From: Pseudonocardiales bacterium
GTDB lineage: Bacteria; Actinomycetota; Actinomycetes; Mycobacteriales; Pseudonocardiaceae
Reading direction: 5' to 3'
DNA length: 63,250 nucleotides
Assembly (NCBI GenBank): GCA_019241525.1
Contig: JAFAWY010000137.1
Coordinates: forward strand, 1-63,250
In this document: in pieces, positions 17,727 to 24,217 of the stretch
Layout: every line of letters starts with the position of its first letter
Numbering within the stretch: position 1 is the first letter of the stretch
Position numbers and translations under genes: made by a program
The notes under the pieces: generated by a model
What the model saw: only the letters and a program-made list of their open reading frames with translations
What the model was told of the DNA's origin: nothing
Databases searched by the model: none

Positions 17727-18071
17727 ATGGTGCTCCTTCACCGCGTTGGCGATGTCGACATTGACGAAGGCAGCGCTGAGCACCACTGCGTCGTTGCGGG
17801 GCGCAAGAGGGACGGCGCGCTGGCCGATGTGTGGAGCGACGCGCAGGCCTATCTCGACGGCTGCTACGTGGCCTACGTGCCGCGCTGTGACTGTGGCTGG
17901 ACCGGGCCGCCGTTTAGCGCAACGCCAAGTGGCTACGCCGCCTGCGAACAGCTCTGGCGGTACAAGCATCTTCAGCCGTTTCTCCGCGCCGCCGATCCAG
18001 CTCGTACGCGCCGTAGACTTGCCGTGGAGATCCAGGGCTGCACCAAGGCGGCTGGTTCGCCAGGGTACTGA
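17727..18071 (+). CDS. Small cysteine-containing hypothetical protein
   Basis: 114 aa from ATG 17727 with AGGA upstream. It contains HHCVVAGRKRDGALADVWSD and AYVPRCDCGWTGPPFSATPS, where CDCGW and the earlier Cys may bind a metal. The tail is basic. The composition and compact central domain look like a genuine actinomycete hypothetical, but I do not recognise a named family. It ends 29 bases before mobA and may be co-transcribed with it. Confidence 0.55.
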   Translation: MVLLHRVGDVDIDEGSAEHHCVVAGRKRDGALADVWSDAQAYLDGCYVAYVPRCDCGWTGPPFSATPSGYAACEQLWRYKHLQPFLRAADPARTRRRLAVEIQGCTKAAGSPGY

Positions 18072-18100
18072 TCAGCAGGCACCGAATTACGATCCAGCAG

Positions 18101-18961
18101 GTGGCTACGCGGGTCGGGCAGGAAGCGGCGGCTGTGGTATTGGCTGGTGGCCGTTCATTACGAATGGGCACGGCTAAGGCCGCTTTGGAATGGCATGGCT
18201 CCACGCTGCTTCGCCGCACTTTGGGCGTACTGGCCCGCGTAGTGGACGGGCCGCTGTTGGTGGTGTGCAGCCGTGACCAGCGCCTACCGAAAATTCCGGC
18301 GCATGTGAAGGTGGTGGAGGATCCCGAGCCGGGACTGGGACCGCTGCAGGGCATCGCGGCCGGCCTGGCCGCGCTTGCTGATCAAGCTCATGCAGCGTTC
18401 ATCTGTTCCACCGACCTACCGTTCCTGCATCCCGCTTTCGTTCGCCGGGTACTGACCGCGCTCACCGATGATTTCGACGTAGTGCTGCCCGTTGCTAGCG
18501 GCTACCCCCAGCCGCTGGCTGCCGCGTACCAGATCACCCTCGGGCCCCTGGTCGCTGAGTTGCTCGCGGCCGGCGAGCGGCGCCTGACGGGACTGTTTCA
18601 CCGGTGCGCCACGCTGCGCATGGACGATGCCACATTGCTGGCAGACCCAGTACTGATGAGGGTGGATCCGGCTCTAGACTCAGTCGCCAACATCAATTTC
18701 CCGGACGAGTACCAAGCCGCCCGGCGACAGCTTGCGCCGCAGATCACCGTGCAGTACAGCGACGCGGGGAGCAACAACGGTTGCGGCACCTCCCGCACCG
18801 TTCGCGCTGCCACATTGTCTGCTGCCGCTGCGGCGGAGGGGCTGGTGTTGCGCAGCCCGCTGATCGCCACGCTCAACGGCGAAACGGTCTGCCTCGACGG
18901 TGATATCCCGTTGGTTACCGGAGACATGGTTGCCTTCAGCTGTGCAGATGCAGGTGGGTGA
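18101..18961 (+). CDS. Molybdenum cofactor guanylyltransferase fused to a MoaD-like domain
   Basis: 286 aa. Residues about 1-205 are a MobA-type nucleotidyltransferase: AVVLAGGRSLRMGTAKAALE nucleotide loop, VVEDPEPGLGPLQGIAAGL, and FICSTDLPFLHP carrying the metal Asp. Residues about 212-286 form a beta-grasp domain (ITVQYSDAG, ATLNGETVCLDGDIPLVTGD, MVAFSCADAGG) ending in the Gly-Gly tail required by MoaD/ThiS sulfur carriers. The fusion would join guanylylation and the sulfur-carrier step of molybdopterin synthesis in one chain. The GTG start at 18101 has only a weak ribosome-binding site. No moaE or moeB is adjacent. Confidence 0.8.
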   Translation: MATRVGQEAAAVVLAGGRSLRMGTAKAALEWHGSTLLRRTLGVLARVVDGPLLVVCSRDQRLPKIPAHVKVVEDPEPGLGPLQGIAAGLAALADQAHAAFICSTDLPFLHPAFVRRVLTALTDDFDVVLPVASGYPQPLAAAYQITLGPLVAELLAAGERRLTGLFHRCATLRMDDATLLADPVLMRVDPALDSVANINFPDEYQAARRQLAPQITVQYSDAGSNNGCGTSRTVRAATLSAAAAAEGLVLRSPLIATLNGETVCLDGDIPLVTGDMVAFSCADAGG

Positions 18962-19126
18962 GATTCGATACCCCGATAGGATCCGTGCATACGCAGAGCA
19001 CGCAGCGCGAATCAGACAAACGCCGCGGTCAAGCTTAAGAAACCTCTTGATCAGGTGTCTTTACTCTTTGTAATCATTCGATACGGAAAGTTGCCATTGC
19101 GTTAACCACCCAGATGGCTTACTTTC
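18962..19126. other. Intergenic region before peptide unit A
   Basis: No gene is supported. The segment is comparatively AT-rich and may hold the promoter of the element A/peptide transcript, but no clear -35/-10 pair could be assigned by eye. Confidence 0.4.
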
Positions 19127-19219
19127 GAATTTGCTTGACCACGGGGAGTAAGGGGGAAGCCAGCTCGGATCATCTTGGGGGTTGCTACCGAGCGGCGGAG
19201 CGGCGGTTTGCAAGCTGCC
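19127..19219 (+). promoter_or_regulatory. Conserved 5' element A (candidate structured leader RNA)
   Basis: This ~93-base segment aligns with 19825-19908. Shared blocks are TTTGCTTGACCACG, GAGTA-GGGGG, CCAGCTCGGAT, GGGGG-TGCT-CCGAG and CAAGCTGCC. Two potential stems are kept in both copies: an outer GCTTG/CAAGC pair and an inner GCTCGG/CCGAG(C/T) hairpin with a G-rich loop. It lies about 155 bases before the first peptide gene. No known riboswitch class was recognised. Confidence 0.6.
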
Positions 19220-19374
19220 GGCGGTGAGACCGGCTTCGCCGGCGCAGGTAACGATGTCTGACGGGGGAATCTCTCGACTGCGTCATGCTCAGGTGGCTAC
19301 GGGCAAATTCGCAGGCTGATCCCAGCCTCTATGGCGTGCATGACTCCTACTCCATCAGCTGAGAAAGGAGCGAC

Positions 19375-19578
19375 ATGAGGGTCTCGGAAATCTTTACGAG
19401 CGGCACCGGACACAATGGTGACTACGAGAGCTGCTCTGGCAATGTCTGCAAGCCTGGCGGGTACTACCCGGACGACGGGCGCTGGACCTACGTCTACCCG
19501 AATGACTACAACTGGGCTGGCGGTGGCTACGGATACGGTTACACCCGCAGCCATGGGCTGGACGGCCTCGTAGGGTAA
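19375..19578 (+). CDS. Gly/Tyr-rich small peptide A
   Basis: 67 aa starting MRVSEIFTSGTG, with AAGGAGCGAC directly before the ATG. It has one cysteine pair in CX4C spacing (C20, C25), then a stretch rich in Gly, Tyr, Trp, Asn and Asp (GGYYPDDGRW, GGGYGYGY), and a short hydrophobic end GLDGLVG. It is a paralogue of the peptide at 20120-20344: same N-terminus, CX4C, Gly/Tyr tail and C-terminal Leu-Gly. No signal peptide or transmembrane segment is visible. A precursor peptide or secreted structural peptide is possible; no modifying enzyme is adjacent, so a RiPP assignment is inference. Confidence 0.75.
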   Translation: MRVSEIFTSGTGHNGDYESCSGNVCKPGGYYPDDGRWTYVYPNDYNWAGGGYGYGYTRSHGLDGLVG

Positions 19579-19584
19579 CGCGCT

Positions 19585-19607
19585 GGCGTCTGCCGCTAGC
19601 AGGCGTC
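19585..19607 (+). terminator. Hairpin after peptide A
   Basis: Nine-base-pair stem GGCGTCTGC (19585-19593) with GCAGGCGTC (19599-19607), including two G-U pairs, loop CGCTA. It begins seven bases after the stop codon. There is no T-run, which is usual for actinomycete terminators. Confidence 0.55.
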
Positions 19608-19704
19608 GGCGACGTATGAGGGTCGCCCACGCGACCTGGCACGGCCAAGATGCCGTGGCCGTCACGGTCGGCAAGCAAGCTGATTGTGCGGACAGTGACG
19701 GCCT

Positions 19705-19739
19705 GCCCGATGGCGGGCGGGGCATGCCCGCCACCGGGC
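19705..19739. other. Long perfect-type hairpin
   Basis: A 14-base stem, 19705-19718 against 19726-19739, pairs at 13 positions around a 7-base loop. It is the strongest inverted repeat between the two peptide units and could be a second terminator or a structured RNA. Confidence 0.5.
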
Positions 19740-19824
19740 TGAGGTCAGGGGCCTCTCCTCACTGTGCGTACCCAACCATGTACCGAGAGTGGCTTATTGC
19801 AATCACTCTCCGCATCCTTTATTT

Positions 19825-19908
19825 TGTGCTTTGCTTGACCACGCAGAGTAGGGGGCCAGCTCGGATACCTAGGGGGATGCTGCCGAGTACAGCGGATTGA
19901 CAAGCTGC
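19825..19908 (+). promoter_or_regulatory. Conserved 5' element B (candidate structured leader RNA)
   Basis: Second copy of the element at 19127-19219, slightly shorter through small gaps. GCTTG and CAAGC, and GCTCGG and CCGAGT, can pair as in copy A. It lies about 210 bases before the second peptide gene. Conservation in two copies across otherwise diverged spacers argues for function, not a chance match. Confidence 0.6.
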
Positions 19909-20119
19909 CTGTGTGTGGTGCTCGGAAGAGTTCGCTAAGACGCTGCATCGCGTCAACGTTTGGGGCGGATTATTTCGCGGACTCGTTCTAGCCGTGTACC
20001 GCACGATCAGATGAGGTCTGCCGACTTCGCAATGTGCCACGGCGGCACATCATGTCCTCGCGTCGGGTCTGGGTTTTTTCCTTGCATGGCTCTGTCCTCG
20101 AGCACGAATAAGGAGCGAC

Positions 20120-20344
20120 ATGAGGATCTCAGAAGTCTTCACCTTGGGCGGCGGCGGCGGTGACAACGGCGCTAGCGTCCCGGGCTACAACTGCAAGCGT
20201 GACGACTGCACCTACGGTTTCTACCCCTACTTCAACGGTTACGACTACGGCCGGGACTACGGCCGCAACCCTTACTACTACGACGGCTACAACTACGGTG
20301 GCTACACCTACAAGGGCCACTACCGGTTGTTGGGACTCTTGTAG
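20120..20344 (+). CDS. Gly/Tyr-rich small peptide B
   Basis: 74 aa starting MRISEVFTLGGGGGDN, preceded by AAGGAGCGAC as in peptide A. The cysteine pair is C25/C30 (CX4C). About half of the remaining residues are Tyr or Gly in motifs such as YDYGRDYGRN and YYYDGYNYGGYTYKG; the C-terminus is hydrophobic (RLLGLL). It lacks a signal peptide. A strong terminator follows, and an ABC exporter starts 133 bases downstream, which makes export plausible but unproven. The unit 5' element, peptide, hairpin is the same as for peptide A. Confidence 0.75.
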   Translation: MRISEVFTLGGGGGDNGASVPGYNCKRDDCTYGFYPYFNGYDYGRDYGRNPYYYDGYNYGGYTYKGHYRLLGLL

Positions 20345-20357
20345 TCGGCAGGTCATT

Positions 20358-20399
20358 GGCGGTGGCCCGGACTCCCGCTAGCGGGTAGGGGCCACCGCC
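20358..20399 (+). terminator. Strong terminator after peptide B
   Basis: Stem GGCGGTGGC (20358-20366) pairs with GCCACCGCC (20391-20399). An inner CCCGCTAGCGGG palindrome forms a second helix on top. It closes the peptide B transcript before the ABC exporter. Confidence 0.7.
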
Positions 20400-20477
20400 T
20401 TGCCGTGTGCGCAATTCAACGTGGCGTCACTATGGCCAGAGTAGAGTCGGCAGCCAGACCGAGAGAGTGGAGCAGCT

Positions 20478-22340
20478 GTGTGGGAAATGCTGCGGTCGTT
20501 GGTGCGTCCGGCGTCGGCTGACGGCGGTCTGGTGGACGCGGCACCGGCGGCGAGCTTGCGGGAGGTCTTCCGGCGGTTTTGGCCTGATGCTCGGCCGTTC
20601 TGGCGGTGGTTGTGGCTCAGCCTAGTGTTGATCATCGTGACACCGCTGGTGGACACCGGTGCGATCTTGCTGTTCAAAGAACTGGTCGACAAGGTATTGG
20701 CGCCGCGAGATTTCTCCGCTTTCCCACCGGTGGCCGCAGCCTTCGTGGGGATCACGCTGCTGGTCGGGGCGTTGACTTTTCTCGGCACGTATCTGGGAGC
20801 GTGGATCGGGGAAAACTTTCTCCACCGCATGCGTACCAGGGTGTTCGCCCACCTGCACAGCCTGTCGGTGAGCTTCTTCGATCGCCGCCCGCTAGGGGAT
20901 CTGCTGTCGAGGCTTATCGGTGATGTGACCGCCATCGAAAGCGTGGTGCTGTCCGGCGTCATCGGGATCATCGCCAACCTGTTGAAGATCCTCGTATTCG
21001 CCACCGTGCTGTTCTTCCTCGATGTACGCCTGGCGTTGGCATCTTTGATTGCGGTCCCGGTGTTCTGGATTGCTGCCCGGGTCTTCGCCCGGCGCATCAA
21101 GATTGCCTCTCGGGAGGTCCGCCGGCGCGCGGGATCGATCGGCGTGGTTGCCGAGGAGAGTCTGGGCAACGCTACCTTGATCCAGGCTTACGGTCGCGAG
21201 AGCGCCGAAGTCGACCGCTTCGCGGCGCAGAGTATCGGCAGCGTCAACGCTGAGCTGGCGGCTACCCGGTTGGGTGCGATGTTCTCCCCGTTCGTCGACC
21301 TGATTCAGGTACTCGGAGTGCTCACGATCCTCGGGGTGGGCATCTGGGAGCTGACCGCCGGTCGCATCACGCTGGGTGGCCTACTGGCTTTCCTGGTGTT
21401 CCTGTCGCAGCTCTACCAGCCGGTGCAGGGGCTGGGTTCGCTATCCACCTCGCTGTTCGCCGCCGCGGCGGCCGCGGAGCGGATCATCGAGTTGCTCGAC
21501 GAGCAACCCACCGTGACCGCGCCCGCCCAACCCCGCGAACTCGGCCCGGTTCGCGGGCAGCTACGCCTGGATCACGTCAGCTTCACTTACCCGCACACTG
21601 ACGCAGTGGTTCTCAACGACGTCAGTTTCACTGCTCACCCTGGTCAGACCACGGCCATCGTGGGCGCCAGCGGCTCGGGCAAGACCACCCTGCTCAAGCT
21701 GCTGCTGCGATTCTACGACCCGACCGCCGGCAAGATCACCCTCGACGGTCATGATCTACGCGAACTGCACCCCGACGAACTGCGCGCCAACATCGCGATC
21801 GTGCTCCAGGAGACCCTGCTACTCGACGGCACCGTCGCCGACAACATTCGAGCCGGTCGGCCTGACGCGAGTGAAGACGAGCTCGTCGCCGCGGCCAAGG
21901 CTGCTGATGCGCACGAGTTCATCACCGCGCTCCCCGACGGCTACCAGACCCGAGTCGGGCAACGCGGTCGGTTGCTGTCCGGCGGGCAACGCCAACGCAT
22001 CGCGATCGCCCGAGCGATGATCCGCGACGCGCCCATCCTATTGCTGGACGAACCCGCTACCGGCCTGGATGCCGATGCCGCCCAGCGGATCCTCGGCCCG
22101 CTACGCCGGCTGATCACCGGGCGCACCACGATCATCATTTCCCATAACCTGCTCGCCGTCACCGATGCCGATCAGATCATCTACATCGAACACGGCCGCA
22201 TCACAGAGACGGGAACTCACGACCAGCTGTTGTTGCGCAACAACAGCTACGCGCACCTCTACCACCTTCATCACCCCACTGACCCGATGCGCGGGCCCAG
22301 CCAGAACGGCCAGTTCGCCGGTACCGGAGCGCAGCCCTGA
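20478..22340 (+). CDS. ABC exporter, fused permease and ATPase
   Basis: 620-aa half-transporter of the MsbA/LmrA type, acting as a dimer at the membrane. The six-helix transmembrane domain spans about residues 30-335. The nucleotide-binding domain has Walker A GASGSGKTT at about 395, signature LSGGQRQR at about 500, Walker B ILLLDEPAT at about 521 and the switch histidine in IIISHN at about 555. The start is GTG 20478 after a GGAG-like site. The nearest upstream genes are the two small peptides, suggesting a peptide or lipid substrate; sequence alone does not decide. No peptidase C39 domain is fused. Confidence 0.88.
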   Translation: MWEMLRSLVRPASADGGLVDAAPAASLREVFRRFWPDARPFWRWLWLSLVLIIVTPLVDTGAILLFKELVDKVLAPRDFSAFPPVAAAFVGITLLVGALTFLGTYLGAWIGENFLHRMRTRVFAHLHSLSVSFFDRRPLGDLLSRLIGDVTAIESVVLSGVIGIIANLLKILVFATVLFFLDVRLALASLIAVPVFWIAARVFARRIKIASREVRRRAGSIGVVAEESLGNATLIQAYGRESAEVDRFAAQSIGSVNAELAATRLGAMFSPFVDLIQVLGVLTILGVGIWELTAGRITLGGLLAFLVFLSQLYQPVQGLGSLSTSLFAAAAAAERIIELLDEQPTVTAPAQPRELGPVRGQLRLDHVSFTYPHTDAVVLNDVSFTAHPGQTTAIVGASGSGKTTLLKLLLRFYDPTAGKITLDGHDLRELHPDELRANIAIVLQETLLLDGTVADNIRAGRPDASEDELVAAAKAADAHEFITALPDGYQTRVGQRGRLLSGGQRQRIAIARAMIRDAPILLLDEPATGLDADAAQRILGPLRRLITGRTTIIISHNLLAVTDADQIIYIEHGRITETGTHDQLLLRNNSYAHLYHLHHPTDPMRGPSQNGQFAGTGAQP

Positions 22341-22355
22341 CCCTGGCCTCTCTCC

Positions 22356-22426
22356 AGACCGCGTTGACGGATGCACACTGGGTTATCTGGCCTGAAAAGC
22401 CATGGCCTGCATCTTCAACGCGGTCT
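22356..22426. other. Large inverted repeat between ABC exporter and hydrolase
   Basis: AGACCGCGTTGA (22356-22367) is the perfect reverse complement of TCAACGCGGTCT (22415-22426). Inside, GATGCA (22370-22375) pairs with TGCATC (22408-22413). The whole forms an 18-bp stem with a small bulge and a loop of about 32 bases. It could be a terminator for the exporter or a small mobile hairpin. Confidence 0.6.
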
Positions 22427-22461
22427 AAGGCGCGTGCGGGGAGTGTGGTGGGATTTACGGC

Positions 22462-23169
22462 ATGGAGAATCCGGTACAGAACGTGACGTTCCCCAGCAAC
22501 GGGGGCACTGCGCATGGGTATCTGGCGCTGCCTCCGAGCGGTCGGGGACCGGGTGTGGTGGTGATCCAGGAGTGGTGGGGGCTGACCAGCCACATCGTTG
22601 ATGTCGCCAACCGGCTGGCTGCCGAGGGATTCGTTGCCCTGGCCCCCGATCTGTACGGCGGTACTACCACGCATGATGCCGATGAGGCCGGCAAGCTCAT
22701 GCAACAACTTCCGGTCGACCAGGCGGCCCGCGACCTGGGCGGCGCGGTCGACTACCTACTTGGACATGAGGCAGTCACGAGCTCGAAGATCGGCGTGGTC
22801 GGCTTTTGCATGGGCGGCGGATTCGTGCTGGTGCTCGCCGCTCAACAGGGCGATAAGATCGGCGCCGCGGTGCCGTTCTATGCAGTCTTCGGCCAGGACT
22901 ACCCGAGTTTTGACAACCTCTCCGCTCCGGTGCTGGGCCACTTCGGTGAGCAGGACGACTTTCAGAGCACTGAGGCGGTGCGCGAGCTGGCGGGGAGCAT
23001 CGAGCGGCAGAGCGGTCGGCGGCCCGACTTCCGGTTCTACCCGGCCGGGCACGCCTTCTTCAACGACGACAACCTGCTCGGCACCTACGATCCGGAGCAG
23101 GCTGGCAAAGCGTGGAACGCGACGGTCAGCTTCCTCCGCGAGCAGCTCGGGGCACCGCCAGCGCAATAA
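22462..23169 (+). CDS. Dienelactone hydrolase family protein
   Basis: 235-aa alpha/beta hydrolase. The nucleophile is Cys116 in GFCMGGG, characteristic of dienelactone hydrolases. The acid lies in HFGEQDDF and the histidine in YPAGHAFFND. VVVIQEWWGLTSHIVDVANR near the N-terminus carries the conserved Glu that pairs with the Cys. Family enzymes open lactone rings in aromatic degradation; no such genes are nearby, so the substrate is open. Probably monocistronic. Confidence 0.88.
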   Translation: MENPVQNVTFPSNGGTAHGYLALPPSGRGPGVVVIQEWWGLTSHIVDVANRLAAEGFVALAPDLYGGTTTHDADEAGKLMQQLPVDQAARDLGGAVDYLLGHEAVTSSKIGVVGFCMGGGFVLVLAAQQGDKIGAAVPFYAVFGQDYPSFDNLSAPVLGHFGEQDDFQSTEAVRELAGSIERQSGRRPDFRFYPAGHAFFNDDNLLGTYDPEQAGKAWNATVSFLREQLGAPPAQ

Positions 23170-23219
23170 GAAGCCCCGGAAGCTGGTTGCGCGGTCCTAG
23201 CCCGTAATGCGCACGGGTG

Positions 23220-23525
23220 TCACAGATTCATGCTGAGGTCGTCCCTGATCCGGCGGGCGAGCGACTCATCCATCAGCAGCCGAGCGACCAGGGCGCGGAT
23301 GACGTCCTGGCCAGTCACCCGAGGTGCACCGATGATCTCGGCGGCGTCGGCGCACCACTGGGTCAGCTCAGTGTGATACGCCGGCGACAGGTCGACGCTG
23401 CGCCGGACAGGTTTGGTGCGGCCGGTTTCTGCCCAGTGCAGGTGCTGGGGGGCCAGGTCGCGGTACCGGTTCTGCGGCTGCGCTGCGCGGGGTTGGTCCG
23501 AAGCGTGGTTGGCTGCGTTCCTCAT
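23220..23525 (-). CDS. Small putative ribbon-helix-helix protein
   Basis: 101 aa from ATG 23525, chosen because GGGAGG lies upstream; the frame is open to 23636. The N-terminus is polar (NHASDQPRAAQPQNRYRDL). A strand-helix-helix-like segment, RRSVDLSPAYHTELTQWC, then GQDVIRALVARLLMDESLAR fits a ribbon-helix-helix or partition-accessory fold. This is a structural guess from pattern. The palindromic site at 23641-23661 lies just upstream and may be its operator. Confidence 0.6.
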   Translation of the reverse strand: MRNAANHASDQPRAAQPQNRYRDLAPQHLHWAETGRTKPVRRSVDLSPAYHTELTQWCADAAEIIGAPRVTGQDVIRALVARLLMDESLARRIRDDLSMNL

Positions 23526-23640
23526 CAAGACCTCCCTACGGACACCGTTCGTTCCGGGAAGGGAAGTGGTTCGCCGGATCGTTAGCTCCGCGTTCCTGCC
23601 AGCCTGTAGGGCGTCCGCCGGATGAGTTAAGATCACTTAC

Positions 23641-23661
23641 ACTATCACTGGCGGTGATAGT
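23641..23661. promoter_or_regulatory. Palindromic operator
   Basis: ACTATCAC and GTGATAGT are perfect 8-base half-sites separated by TGGCG. It lies in the divergent space between the RHH-like gene (start 23525) and the Rieske gene (start 23729). The core resembles a lambda-type TATCAC-N5-GTGATA operator, though no phage gene is nearby. Confidence 0.65.
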
Positions 23662-23728
23662 ATTTGCCCGCATCGGGGCCAGCATCCACCCCGGAGTGTT
23701 TTATGCCCCGGCTGCCAAGGAGGGATGA

Positions 23729-24211
23729 ATGACCCACGATCCCCAAACCGGATCGGAGCTGACTCGGCGCGCCGTCGTGGCCGGTACTGGGCTTCTGGCC
23801 GTGTCCGCTGCGCTCGCTGCGTGCTCCAACAATCAGCAGCCGGCTGCGGCGCCTGGGTCGCAAGCCTCCTCGCCAACCACCCAGCCGCCGCCCGAAACCT
23901 CGACGTCGGCCGCTCCTCCGGGTGCACTGCTGACAACCACTGACAACATCCCCGCCGGTGGCGGCAAGGTGTTTGCCGCCGACAAGGTCGTCGTCACCCA
24001 GCCGACGTCAGGAACGTTCAAAGCATTCTCGGCTATCTGCACCCACCAGGGCTGCACGGTGAACAAAGTCGCTGATGGCACCATCGACTGCCCGTGCCAT
24101 GGCAGCAAGTTCGCCATCGCGGATGGCTCGGTCGTGCATGGGCCGGCGCAGCGATCACTCGCACCCCGTCAAATCGTCGTCTCGGGCGATGAGGTGCTAC
24201 TCCAGGACTGA
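23729..24211 (+). CDS. Rieske 2Fe-2S lipoprotein
   Basis: 160 aa with a strong AAGGAGGG site. The N-terminus has a twin-arginine signal (TRRAVVAGTGLLAVSAALAA) leading to a lipobox-like LAAC. A Pro/Ser/Thr-rich linker follows at about 30-70. The Rieske cluster motifs are CTHQGC and CPCHGSKF, with the C-x-H ligand pairs. It is an exported electron carrier, related to the small ubiquinol-cytochrome-c-type Rieske proteins of actinomycetes. The partner is not visible in the window. Confidence 0.88.
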   Translation: MTHDPQTGSELTRRAVVAGTGLLAVSAALAACSNNQQPAAAPGSQASSPTTQPPPETSTSAAPPGALLTTTDNIPAGGGKVFAADKVVVTQPTSGTFKAFSAICTHQGCTVNKVADGTIDCPCHGSKFAIADGSVVHGPAQRSLAPRQIVVSGDEVLLQD

Positions 24212-24217
24212 GCGCGC

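Noticed and set aside
19127-19219. Known c-di-AMP (ydaO) or c-di-GMP riboswitch
   Set aside because: G-rich blocks gave a first resemblance, but the conserved motifs of those classes are not present in both copies.
23641-23661. Prophage operator
   Set aside because: Resembles a lambda operator, but no phage genes, integrase or attachment sites are nearby.
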